Source: Bacteroidales bacterium (lineage in GTDB: Bacteria; Bacteroidota; Bacteroidia; Bacteroidales; UBA7960). Taken from it: a DNA stretch of 7,453 bases. A program made the translations under genes and the position numbers. The notes beneath the pieces are model-generated. The model saw nothing but the letters and a program-made list of their open reading frames with translations, made no database searches and was not told the DNA's origin. The stretch spans positions 1 through 7,453 of the forward strand of contig PWHO01000188.1 of the NCBI GenBank assembly GCA_003555385.1, written 5' to 3'. Below are positions 1 through 7,005 of the stretch, piece by piece (the first letter of the stretch is position 1; each line of letters opens with the position of its first letter).

Positions 1-1017
1 AACTCATCATCTGTTCGGCTGCAGCCTGTTCGTCCATAATTTTGGCATCAGTACAGCCCCCTGTAGAAAACATCAGGAGATTCAGCCATTTTGAGATGTC
101 GGTATTGGCTGCTGAAGCCAGCGACAATTCAGGTGCGCCGTATGAATAAGTAGATTTTTTCATGTCAAGCAGCGTGGTTACCCCTCCCATAATCAGCGGG
201 GTACCGGGGCTTTTCAGGTGGCAAAGCACCATTGCCATCAGGGTTTCGGCCAGAGATTGCACCAGCATCCCGGCAATGGTGGCAGGGGCCGTCGCTCCTG
301 AACTTGGACAGGGCGTATACATGGCCGGCAACTTCTTCTCGGCCGCAAACAGTAATTTTTCTACCGCAGTACGGTCATTCTTCAGTGGTGATATAGGTTC
401 AATATAAGCTACGAACAGGGGATTCAGACGAAACTCTTCTTCTCCTCCCTGCACCAGGCAACCCATTCTCCACAGATCTTCCAGCCCCTCACCATCCACA
501 CTGGTCAGCACCATGGGTTTGGTGCACTTCTCCAGCATGGCCATGAACTGGTGGCGATCGTAAGTCTGGGGGTTGGGTGCATCACTGACGATCCCGTGCG
601 ACATCAGAAAATCATAATTGGATAATGCATCCACCAATCGGGCAGCATTGTTGACATCCTGGTAAACTGTCCGGCGTCTTTCGCCCGTTTCCCTGTCGTA
701 AGTGAAAGGAAGATCTGAGCCTGTGCCGTATGCAACCGTATTTTTCTGAATATGGAGTGAACGTTGTTTATTCCTTCCCTTTAAGGTGATCTTCCTCGGG
801 TAAAAGTTCAACGCTTCTTCCACCATGTAAGGTGGAACGCGAACATGGTTCCCTTTAACCACCGCATGACTGTCACGAAAGAGCTCCAGTGCTTCATCGT
901 GGTAAATCATCCCGCCTGTTCTTTCCAAAACTTCCAACGCAGCAAAATATATTCGCTCTAATCCTCTGAAAGAACCTGAAATTTTGTGGATCGGTTAATC
1001 ATCTGATTAATTTTCAT
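1..1017 (-). CDS. MttB-superfamily (trimethylamine/betaine-type) corrinoid methyltransferase, partial at window edge, with apparent N-terminal frameshift
   Basis: Members of this family transfer a methyl group from a tertiary or quaternary amine to the Co(I) corrinoid of a small partner protein; the substrate cannot be read from sequence. The main frame is open from base 961 to the left edge (320 codons). Family-like stretches include ERIYFAALEVLERTG, the RRTVYQDVNNAARLVDAL segment, CPSSGATAPATIAG, a YGAPE motif (about residues 293-297) and TDAKIMDEQAAAE (about 323-335). Relatives are about 480-500 residues, so roughly 150 are missing at the C-terminus. The ATG at 1017-1015 opens 19 codons ending in LSED, then meets TAG at 960-958. 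One added base there (GATTAG to GATTTAG) gives LSED-LERIYFAALEVLE, a normal family N-terminus. In the downstream frame there is a TAA at 997-995, and the first ATG is at 910-908, inside the conserved helix. No in-frame UAG occurs in the 339 corrected codons, so it looks like a non-pyrrolysine member. It lies 153 bases after the corrinoid gene, its probable partner. The frameshift may be a real mutation or a sequence error. Confidence 0.9.
958..962 (-). other. Putative frameshift site (1-base or 4-base deletion) in the mttB-like gene
   Basis: Reading from the ATG at 1017, codon 19 is GAT and codon 20 is TAG. The conserved coding frame resumes with TTA GAG CGA, using the T of GAT as its first base. 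Adding one T to the TT pair restores a continuous protein; a net gain of four bases would also do. Reading through the TAG in the first frame gives only 17 more codons before TGA, so suppression of that stop cannot rescue the protein. Confidence 0.75.
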
Positions 1018-1067
1018 ATTTATATGTTTGTTATGTTATAATTCAGTTCACCTAAATGACCAACTCT

Positions 1068-1092
1068 CCGGGGAGTTTAGCATACTCCCCGG
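1068..1092 (-). terminator. Perfect 9-bp intergenic hairpin between the corrinoid gene and the mttB-like gene
   Basis: CCGGGGAGT (1068-1076) and ACTCCCCGG (1084-1092) are exact inverted repeats around a 7-base loop. The stem is strongly GC-rich in an otherwise AT-rich spacer. In minus-strand RNA it begins about 78 bases after the corrinoid stop codon and ends about 50 bases before the mttB-like ATG. No T-run follows it on either strand, so it is not a standard intrinsic terminator. It could be a partial terminator, an mRNA processing or 3' stability element, or a means of setting different levels of the two products. Confidence 0.5.
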
Positions 1093-1170
1093 GAATAGTC
1101 TTTATAGCAACTATACCGCCACAGTTTCCTTAAAAAATATCCTGAAGTGCCCTGCGGCCATGAAAACTTA

Positions 1171-1806
1171 TCAGTTCTGTTGCAGGTATTCGTTGGTGAT
1201 TTCCACGGCCGAACCGGCGTTGGGGGCATAGAGGTCAGCACCTATTTCCTGGGCGAATTCTTCCGTAACAGGTGCCCCGCCGATAATTACCGTAATCTGG
1301 TCACGGATTCCGGCTTCTTTCAGTGAGTTGATCACCTCACCCATGCGGGGCATGGTGGTGGTAAGCAATGCAGACATTCCCAAAAGGCTGGGTTTGTGTT
1401 CTTTCACTGCATTTACAAAACTTTCATTGGACTGGTCGATGCCGATGTTGACAACTTTGTAACCGGCTCCTTCAAACATCATGGCTGCAAGGTCTTTGCC
1501 GATATCATGCAGGTCTCCGGCCACCGTACCGATAACCATGGTGCCCGCATTGCCCAATTCATCTTCCTTAAGCATCGGACGCAGATAGTCCATTGATTTA
1601 CTCATTGCTTTGGCACTCCGGAGAACCTCGGGCATGAACATTTCACCGGCTTTCCATTTTTGCCCTACGGCATCCATACCAGGCAGTAAGCCCTGATTCA
1701 GGACATCAACAGGTTTTACATCGCTGTTTACTGCTTCTTCGATCAATTGCCTCAACTCGTCTGATTTACCTGTAATTAAGGTTTGAGAAATTTTACTTAA
1801 ATCCAT
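1171..1806 (-). CDS. Stand-alone corrinoid-binding methyl-carrier protein (MtbC/MtgC-like, B12-binding)
   Basis: This is a small cytoplasmic protein that holds a corrinoid cofactor and carries a methyl group between two methyltransferases. From the chosen ATG (1806-1804) it has 211 residues, the usual size for the family. An in-frame ATG at 1845 would add 13 residues (start MINTKLKI), but the family-like N-terminus begins at MDLSKISQTL. Residues 1 to about 80 form the four-helix cap domain, with QGLLPGMDAVGQKWKAGEMF and MPEVLRSAKAMS. A Rossmann-like B12-binding domain follows, with GDLHDIGKD: Asp98 and the cobalt-ligand His100 of the DxHxxG motif. The other B12-loop motifs are SAL (Ser145-Leu147) and IIGGAPV (Gly-Gly at 176-177). 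It stands directly before the mttB-like gene, the normal pairing for MttB systems, and resembles the B12 module of MetH without the other MetH domains. A promoter candidate and structured leader precede it. The substrate pathway is inferred from the neighbour. Confidence 0.95.
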   Translation of the reverse strand: MDLSKISQTLITGKSDELRQLIEEAVNSDVKPVDVLNQGLLPGMDAVGQKWKAGEMFMPEVLRSAKAMSKSMDYLRPMLKEDELGNAGTMVIGTVAGDLHDIGKDLAAMMFEGAGYKVVNIGIDQSNESFVNAVKEHKPSLLGMSALLTTTMPRMGEVINSLKEAGIRDQITVIIGGAPVTEEFAQEIGADLYAPNAGSAVEITNEYLQQN

Positions 1807-1879
1807 AGTATTGTCTTTTACGATTTTAAGTTTCGTGTTGATCAATGATTATTTGATTTGTGCCGAAATTTAAGCTGCC

Positions 1880-1899
1880 CGGAAACAATCCTGTTTCCG
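1880..1899 (-). promoter_or_regulatory. 8-bp perfect hairpin in the leader of the corrinoid gene
   Basis: CGGAAACA (1880-1887) and TGTTTCCG (1892-1899) pair perfectly around a 4-base loop. It lies about 75 bases upstream of the corrinoid ATG, downstream of the promoter candidate, so it would be in the transcript. No T-run follows in the minus direction, so it is not an evident terminator. Its role is unknown. Confidence 0.4.
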
Positions 1900-1940
1900 C
1901 TATATGCACCAAAATGTAAGTTGGCTTCGGGTCTTATGGG

Positions 1941-2002
1941 ATCGATGCGTTCCGGTAGTGAACTCCGGATTTCGTGTGGAACCCCACTGTTATCACATCG
2001 AT
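1941..2002 (-). promoter_or_regulatory. Possible three-way-junction RNA element in the corrinoid-gene leader
   Basis: ATCGATG (1941-1947) can pair with CATCGAT (1996-2002). Inside that stem lie two further hairpins: TCCGG/CCGGA (1951-1955 with 1965-1969, 9-base loop) and GTGG/CCAC (1976-1979 with 1984-1987, 4-base loop). The whole is 62 bases with all Watson-Crick stems. A 7-bp hairpin, TGTTCCT/AGGAACA (2004-2010 with 2020-2026), sits just upstream in the transcript. I recognise no riboswitch family. The stems are short, so chance pairing is possible. Confidence 0.3.
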
Positions 2003-2095
2003 TTGTTCCTTGTTGAATCAGGAACAGGCTGGGGTATTTATGGCCTCAAACCCCGGGATATTGCTGTACAAAGGCAAATCCCTCGTCTGGTGCCA

Positions 2096-2125
2096 CAAAG
2101 GTAAAGAAGTATTTCACACATCCAA
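2096..2125 (-). promoter_or_regulatory. Bacteroidota-type promoter candidate for the corrinoid/mttB-like genes
   Basis: In the minus direction TTG (2125-2123) is followed by exactly 19 bases and then TACCTTTG (2103-2096), matching the Bacteroidota -33/-7 pattern TTG and TAnnTTTG at the expected spacing. Transcription would begin near 2092, giving a leader of about 285 bases before the corrinoid ATG. It lies about 80 bases after the metF stop codon, so the corrinoid/mttB pair may be transcribed separately from metH-metF, with or without read-through. Confidence 0.55.
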
Positions 2126-2127
2126 GG

Positions 2128-2187
2128 TTTTTTGCCGATTAATCCCTGAAATTATCCCTATAATTAATCTTTTTTAAAGGCAAAAAA
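2128..2187. repeat. Nested inverted repeat just after metF
   Basis: TTTTTTGCC (2128-2136) pairs with GGCAAAAAA (2179-2187). Directly inside, GATTAAT (2137-2143) pairs with ATTAATC (2163-2169). Together they give 16 bp interrupted by a 9-base bulge (2170-2178). It starts 18 bases beyond the metF stop. In the minus direction the T-run precedes the stem, so it is not a classic metF terminator. On the plus strand the inner stem is followed by six T residues, but no plus-strand gene needs it. It may protect the metF mRNA 3' end. Confidence 0.4.
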
Positions 2188-2205
2188 TTTCCAACACTGG
2201 GCATA

Positions 2206-3129
2206 TCATGGAGTTGCGATGTGTGGAGACAGGCTTTGCTCGTAAAGCATTTTCACATCTTTGAAATCCTGCGAAAGGGATTCATACAGCTCAATGGCGG
2301 CTGTACATTTATTCAGGGTATAAAAATGAACCCCGGGTGCATCGTTTTCCAGCAACTCCCCGACTTGTTCCACCGCCAGTTCCAGGCCGATCTTATGAAT
2401 TTCTGATGGCTTATCCTTTAAAGGCTCCATCCGCTGCTTCAGTTTGTCAGGAATCCTGGCCCCGGACATCTCGCTGAACTTCTCGATTTGCTTGTAATTG
2501 GTAATTGGAATGATACCGGGGATAATGCGGCATTTTATCCCATTTTGCTCCACTTTATTGAGAAAATCATAGTAATACCTGTTATCGAAAAACATCTGGG
2601 TAATCAGGAAATCGGTTCCGGCATCCACCTTTTTTTTCAGGTTCTCAATATCCTGATCCAGACTACCCGCTTCCTGATGTTTTTCAGGATACGCGCCTGC
2701 CCCGACGCAAAAATCATACTGATCTTTTACAAAACTGATCAGGTCACTGCCATAATTGAATCCATCCGGATTGGGGTCCTTCAGTTTCTCTCCTTTGGGT
2801 TTATCCCCCCTCAACAGCATCACATTCTCGATACCCATATCCTGGAGGGTTCGCATGTCATAAGCAATTTTTTCCCAGGTGGCATTCACACAAGTATAAT
2901 GGGCCATACAAGTAAACCCCAGGTCATTGTGAAAAAGATTCACAATATCAAAAGTATTGTTTTGTGTGCACCCCCCTGCACCATAGGTTACCGATACAAA
3001 TGACGGAGATAACTTCATCAGCTGTCCGGCATTGATCCCAAACTTGATTGCCGTCTGGTAATCTTTGGGTGGAAAAAATTCAAATGAAAAAGTACGTTGT
3101 TGTTGCTCAAAAATTTCTGTGATTCTCAT
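2206..3129 (-). CDS. metF: Methylenetetrahydrofolate reductase (5,10-CH2-THF to 5-CH3-THF)
   Basis: MetF is an FAD-dependent cytoplasmic enzyme that reduces 5,10-methylene-THF to 5-methyl-THF, the methyl donor used by MetH. The 307-residue protein is a complete single TIM-barrel domain, near the usual bacterial length of about 290-320. The N-terminal FSFEFFPPK carries Glu17, the counterpart of the catalytic Glu28 of E. coli MetF. VTYGAGG (47-53), MAHYTC (75-80) and NVMLLRGDKP (102-111) follow; Asp109 corresponds to E. coli Asp120, which tunes the flavin. DAGTDFLITQMFFDN and PGIIPI are the usual later barrel motifs. The ATG at 3129 lies 24 bases after the metH stop with no separate promoter seen, so metH and metF very probably form one transcript and supply consecutive steps of methionine synthesis. 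No clear Shine-Dalgarno sequence precedes it, which is common in Bacteroidota. The gene looks intact. Confidence 0.97.
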   Translation of the reverse strand: MRITEIFEQQQRTFSFEFFPPKDYQTAIKFGINAGQLMKLSPSFVSVTYGAGGCTQNNTFDIVNLFHNDLGFTCMAHYTCVNATWEKIAYDMRTLQDMGIENVMLLRGDKPKGEKLKDPNPDGFNYGSDLISFVKDQYDFCVGAGAYPEKHQEAGSLDQDIENLKKKVDAGTDFLITQMFFDNRYYYDFLNKVEQNGIKCRIIPGIIPITNYKQIEKFSEMSGARIPDKLKQRMEPLKDKPSEIHKIGLELAVEQVGELLENDAPGVHFYTLNKCTAAIELYESLSQDFKDVKMLYEQSLSPHIATP

Positions 3130-3153
3130 GTAAATTGGTATTTTTTGGTGTGC

Positions 3154-6100
3154 TTATTTATCATCATCGATGGCGAAATACAACCATTTTCTGGTTTGGT
3201 CTATATCCTGCCCGGTCCTCAGGGAATAATCCTGAAGCTGGTCTTTGCCGATCTTACCTATTCCGAAATATCTGGCTGCTTTATTGGACAGGTAGAACCC
3301 CGACACTGAACTGGCAGGTTTCATCGCATAGATCTCTGTCAGCTTGATGCCGGTACGATTTTCTGCATCCAGGAGCTCGAAAAGGTGTTTTTTGGTTTGA
3401 TGGTCAGGACATGCCGGATATCCCACTGCCGGCCTGATGCCCTTGAACTTTCCTTTAATCAGGTCTTCCAGCCCGAGCTTTTCTTCCGGTTCATATCCCC
3501 AGTATTTCTTTCTGACCCATTCATGCATGATCTCGGCAGCGGCCTCCACAAGTCGGTCGGCCAGCAACCTGAACATAATGCTGTTATAGCTGTCTCCATT
3601 CTGTTTCAATTCTTTCAGATGTTGATCAATGCCCAGGCCGGTTGTCACGGCAAACCCTCCGAAGTAATCCAAAATACCTGACCTTGCAGGGGCTACAAAA
3701 TCAGCCAGTGAAAGGGTATAACCTTCCTGCTGCAATTGTTGCTGACGCAGCATTGGAATACGTATTTTTTCTTTATTGCGCTGATCATTTTCATAGATCA
3801 CGACGTCATCGCCGTCGGAATTGGCCGGGAAAACACCAATCACCCCCCTGGGGCGGATCAGTGCCTTCTCCTCAATTTCATCCAGCATAGCAAGGGCTTC
3901 CCTGAACAATCTTTCCGCCTCACTGCCCACGCGCTCTTTTTCGAATATGGAAGGGTATTTCCCTTTCAGGCCCCAGCCATGAAAAAAAGGGGTCCAGTCA
4001 ATATATTTTTTTAACTGGTGCAGGTCAAAATCATCAAATTCCCTGACACCGATCATGCGGGGTTTTACCAGTTTGTCTTCCTGGTAGACAAATCGTTTCT
4101 TTCGTGCCTCATGCAATGGCAGGAAACTACCAGCGGTCCGCTTTCTCTTGTAATTTTCCCTGAATTCCTGCTGCTTTTGTCTGGCAGATTGTACAAAGGC
4201 ATCTGTCTCCTTCCCAAACAGGGTATTGGTCACGTTCACTCCCTGCATGGCATCAGCCACATGCATCACAAAGCCGCTGTAATGGGGCGCAGCCTTCACA
4301 GCAGTATGCATGGATGAGGTGGCTGCCCCTCCGAGCAATACAGGCAGCCTGAGCCCCTCTGTCTCCAGCATTTGCAATACCTCCACCATCTTATCAAGAG
4401 AAGGGGAAATCAGGCCACTAAGGCCCAGTACATCGGGTTTGTACTGCTGTATGGCCTGAAGGATCCTGTGTTTTGGGACCATAACCCCCAGGTCTTTCAC
4501 TTCATAATTATTGCACCCGAGTACCAGAGACACAATATTTTTACCGATATCATGCACATCACCCTCCACGGTGGCCAGGAGAATTTTTTTCTTCTGCCCG
4601 GATGATTCTGCAGAGGCCTTGTTTTCCCGCGCCACATCATGTTTAAGCAGATCCACCCCTTTATTCATGAAACGGGCACTCTTGATCACCTGCGGGAGGA
4701 ACATCTGACCGGACCCAAACAACTCTCCCACCCGGTTCATGCCTTCCATGAGGGGGCCCTGGATAACATCCAGGGCTTTTACATGCTTGCTTCTCAGCTC
4801 CTTGATGTCTTCCTGAATATGGCCTGTAAAACCTTTTTGCATGGCATATGCGATGCGCTCTTCAACCGGCAATTCCCGCCAGCCATCGGCATCCTCTTTT
4901 GTTTGTACTTTTCCCTGGTACTCACCCGCAAGCTCGACCAAACGATCCGTGGCGTCCTCCCGCCTGTTGAGTATCAGATCTTCTACCGGCGCAAGCAGGG
5001 TTTCCGGAATATCCCGGTAGGGAATAATTTTCGCAGGATGCACAATTGCAAAATCCAGCCCTGCCTGTTCACAATGGTGCAGAAACACCGAATTGATCGT
5101 ATCTCTCAGGGCATCATTCCCGCGAAAAGCAAAAGAAACATTGCTGATACCTGCATTTACTTTCGCATAAGGCAGGTTCTTCCTGATCCACTCAACCGAA
5201 CGGATGAAATCCACTGCATAATTGTTGTGTGCTTCAATCCCTGTTCCGATGGTCAGCACATTGGGATCAAACACAATGTCCTCCGGGGGAATGTTCAGCT
5301 CCAGGGTTAGTACCTGGTACGCCCGGCGACAGACCTCAGTTTTGCGTTCAAATGTATCTGCCTGGCCTTTTTCATCAAAAGCCATCACCACCACCACAGC
5401 TCCCAGGCTGTGCAAATCCTCTGCCCGTTTTTTAAAGAGATCTTCCCCGTCTTTCAGGCTGATGGAGTTGACGCCTGATCTGCCCTGAAGGCATTTCAGG
5501 CCGTTTTTCAATACCTCAAAATCAGAAGAATCTATCATCACCGGCAGGTTGACAATATCGGGCTCCGCCTGGAGGTGATTCAGAAAGACCTTAACCACCT
5601 CGCGGGCATCAATCATGCCTTCATCAAGATTGATATTCAGCATCTTACTGCCCTCCTGTATCTGACTTCGGGCCATTTCCAGTGCCTCCTCGTACTTTTC
5701 TTCACGGATCAGCCTGGCAAACTTCCTGGAGCCGGATACATTGGTTCTTTCGCCGATATAAACCACCGGGGTTTTGTCTTTCACCCCGAAAGACTGTAAC
5801 CCACTGAAACGGGTAGTTCTGGAAGGAATGCGAAAACTTCGGGGGGAGTACCGGGAAACCCGGTCAGCGATTGCTTTAATATGTTCCGGCCTGCTGCCGC
5901 AGCACCCTCCTGCGATGTTCACAAATTGGTTTTCGCAAAAACTTTCAATCTGTGAAGCCATCATTTCCGGTGACTGGTCGTATTCACCCAGTTCATTGGG
6001 TAATCCGGCATTGGGGTGTGCACTGACAGCCACCTCCGATTTCACTGAGAGCCGTTCCAGGTAAGGCAACATTTTGTCTGCACCGAAGGAACAGTTAACC

Positions 6101-6813
6101 CCGACTGAAAAGACCCCGAAAGGACGGACGGAGTTATAAAACGCTTCAACCGTTTGCCCGGATAAGCTCCGGCCGCTTTCATCAATGGTCACAGAGACCA
6201 TAACCGGGATTTGCTTTTTCTGCTCCCGGAGCACCTTATTGATTGCATAAAGTGCCGCTTTGGCGTTCAGTGTGTCGAATACCGTTTCCACGAGCAGCAT
6301 ATCCACCCCGGCATCTGTAAGCCCTTTTACCTGTGCTACGTAGGCATCTGACAAGCTGTCAAAATTCACATCCCGGTACGCCGGATTGTGAATATCAGGT
6401 GACATTGAGGCTGTTTTACCGGTAGGGCCAAGACTTCCCGCAACCAATCGGGGTTTATCGGGATTTGCTTTGGTAAACTCTTCAGCAGTTTCCATGGCCA
6501 GTTCTGCAGCCATATGGTTGATCTCATACACAAGCGATTCTGCGCCATATTCTTTTAGTCCGTAGTAATTCGCATTGAAGGTATTGGTGGTTATAATATC
6601 GGCCCCTGCATCCAGGTATTGCCGGTGCAATTTTTTGATCATGGCAGGCTGCGTAAGCACCAGAATATCATTCAGGCCTTTCAGGTCAGATGGATGGCGG
6701 TCAAAGCGAGCCCCTCTGAAATCCTGTTCTCCTAAATTTTCCAGCTGGATCATGGTGCCCATGGCGCCATCCAGCACAAGAATTCTTTCCTTAACAAGCT
6801 GTTCCACTTTCAT
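3154..6813 (-). CDS. metH: Cobalamin-dependent methionine synthase, full-length four-module enzyme
   Basis: MetH moves the methyl group of 5-methyl-THF to homocysteine through bound cobalamin, making methionine and THF. The 1219 residues are close to the 1227 of E. coli. The homocysteine/zinc barrel covers about 1-325; the zinc cysteines are Cys241 (VNCSFG) and Cys304-Cys305 (GGCCGS). The pterin-binding barrel, about 345-630, begins with GERTNVSGSRKF. The B12 cap is about 650-740, with FLPQVIKSARFMNKG. The B12 domain, about 742-880, has EGDVHDIGKN (Asp752, cobalt-ligand His754, Gly757), SGL at 799-801 and GGAATS from 828. The reactivation domain that binds S-adenosylmethionine, about 900-1219, has the signature RPAVGYPACPDH (1127-1138). 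All key residues are present, so self-reactivation should work. The ATG at 6813 gives a family-like N-terminus (VLDGAMGT at 13-20). metF follows after 24 bases. Upstream lies a gene-free stretch with a possible promoter near 7160 and several RNA-type stems. Confidence 0.98.
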   Translation of the reverse strand: MKVEQLVKERILVLDGAMGTMIQLENLGEQDFRGARFDRHPSDLKGLNDILVLTQPAMIKKLHRQYLDAGADIITTNTFNANYYGLKEYGAESLVYEINHMAAELAMETAEEFTKANPDKPRLVAGSLGPTGKTASMSPDIHNPAYRDVNFDSLSDAYVAQVKGLTDAGVDMLLVETVFDTLNAKAALYAINKVLREQKKQIPVMVSVTIDESGRSLSGQTVEAFYNSVRPFGVFSVGVNCSFGADKMLPYLERLSVKSEVAVSAHPNAGLPNELGEYDQSPEMMASQIESFCENQFVNIAGGCCGSRPEHIKAIADRVSRYSPRSFRIPSRTTRFSGLQSFGVKDKTPVVYIGERTNVSGSRKFARLIREEKYEEALEMARSQIQEGSKMLNINLDEGMIDAREVVKVFLNHLQAEPDIVNLPVMIDSSDFEVLKNGLKCLQGRSGVNSISLKDGEDLFKKRAEDLHSLGAVVVVMAFDEKGQADTFERKTEVCRRAYQVLTLELNIPPEDIVFDPNVLTIGTGIEAHNNYAVDFIRSVEWIRKNLPYAKVNAGISNVSFAFRGNDALRDTINSVFLHHCEQAGLDFAIVHPAKIIPYRDIPETLLAPVEDLILNRREDATDRLVELAGEYQGKVQTKEDADGWRELPVEERIAYAMQKGFTGHIQEDIKELRSKHVKALDVIQGPLMEGMNRVGELFGSGQMFLPQVIKSARFMNKGVDLLKHDVARENKASAESSGQKKKILLATVEGDVHDIGKNIVSLVLGCNNYEVKDLGVMVPKHRILQAIQQYKPDVLGLSGLISPSLDKMVEVLQMLETEGLRLPVLLGGAATSSMHTAVKAAPHYSGFVMHVADAMQGVNVTNTLFGKETDAFVQSARQKQQEFRENYKRKRTAGSFLPLHEARKKRFVYQEDKLVKPRMIGVREFDDFDLHQLKKYIDWTPFFHGWGLKGKYPSIFEKERVGSEAERLFREALAMLDEIEEKALIRPRGVIGVFPANSDGDDVVIYENDQRNKEKIRIPMLRQQQLQQEGYTLSLADFVAPARSGILDYFGGFAVTTGLGIDQHLKELKQNGDSYNSIMFRLLADRLVEAAAEIMHEWVRKKYWGYEPEEKLGLEDLIKGKFKGIRPAVGYPACPDHQTKKHLFELLDAENRTGIKLTEIYAMKPASSVSGFYLSNKAARYFGIGKIGKDQLQDYSLRTGQDIDQTRKWLYFAIDDDK

Positions 6814-6859
6814 AGATACTGCAATTTCTTAAAACCCATAATTAAGCCGCTTGCAGGCA

Positions 6860-6880
6860 GGCACACAATGATTGTGTACC
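6860..6880 (-). promoter_or_regulatory. 21-bp near-perfect palindrome upstream of metH
   Basis: GGCACACAATGATTGTGTACC is an inverted repeat of 10-bp arms around one central base, with a single imperfect pair. The centre lies about 57 bases before the metH ATG. The size and symmetry suit a dimeric repressor or activator operator. As RNA it would form a tight hairpin, and the one imperfect pair becomes U-G only in the metH sense transcript. The binding factor, if any, is unknown. Confidence 0.4.
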
Positions 6881-7005
6881 CGTTTGCATCAGCCGGGAAT
6901 GACATGTGTAATTTGTAACGCTGGCAGTGAAGGTTTTAGTCGGAGTATCAGGAAAAAATTGCCATCAGTTCATCGTTCCCCTGACTGCATCTGTGCAATG
7001 GAAGA

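Noticed and set aside
958..960. In-frame TAG at codon 20 of the mttB-like gene read as pyrrolysine, tempting because MttB is the classic pyrrolysine family.
   Set aside because: Reading through it stays in the wrong frame and meets TGA 17 codons later, and known MttB pyrrolysine lies deep in the catalytic domain. A frameshift explains the data better.
1807..1950. SAM-I-like or ZTP-like riboswitch before the corrinoid gene, suggested by GCCAAC...TTGGTGC and CCGGGCAG.
   Set aside because: Only isolated short words match; the surrounding conserved stems and core bases are missing.
1904..2177. Small plus-strand open frames in the metF-corrinoid gap.
   Set aside because: They overlap each other and the promoter and stem candidates, with no family-like features.
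4639..5310. Long plus-strand open frame of 223 codons inside metH, and a 171-codon one inside metF (2488-3003).
   Set aside because: Both are antisense to highly conserved enzymes whose sense frames are fully intact, and neither has a recognisable domain.
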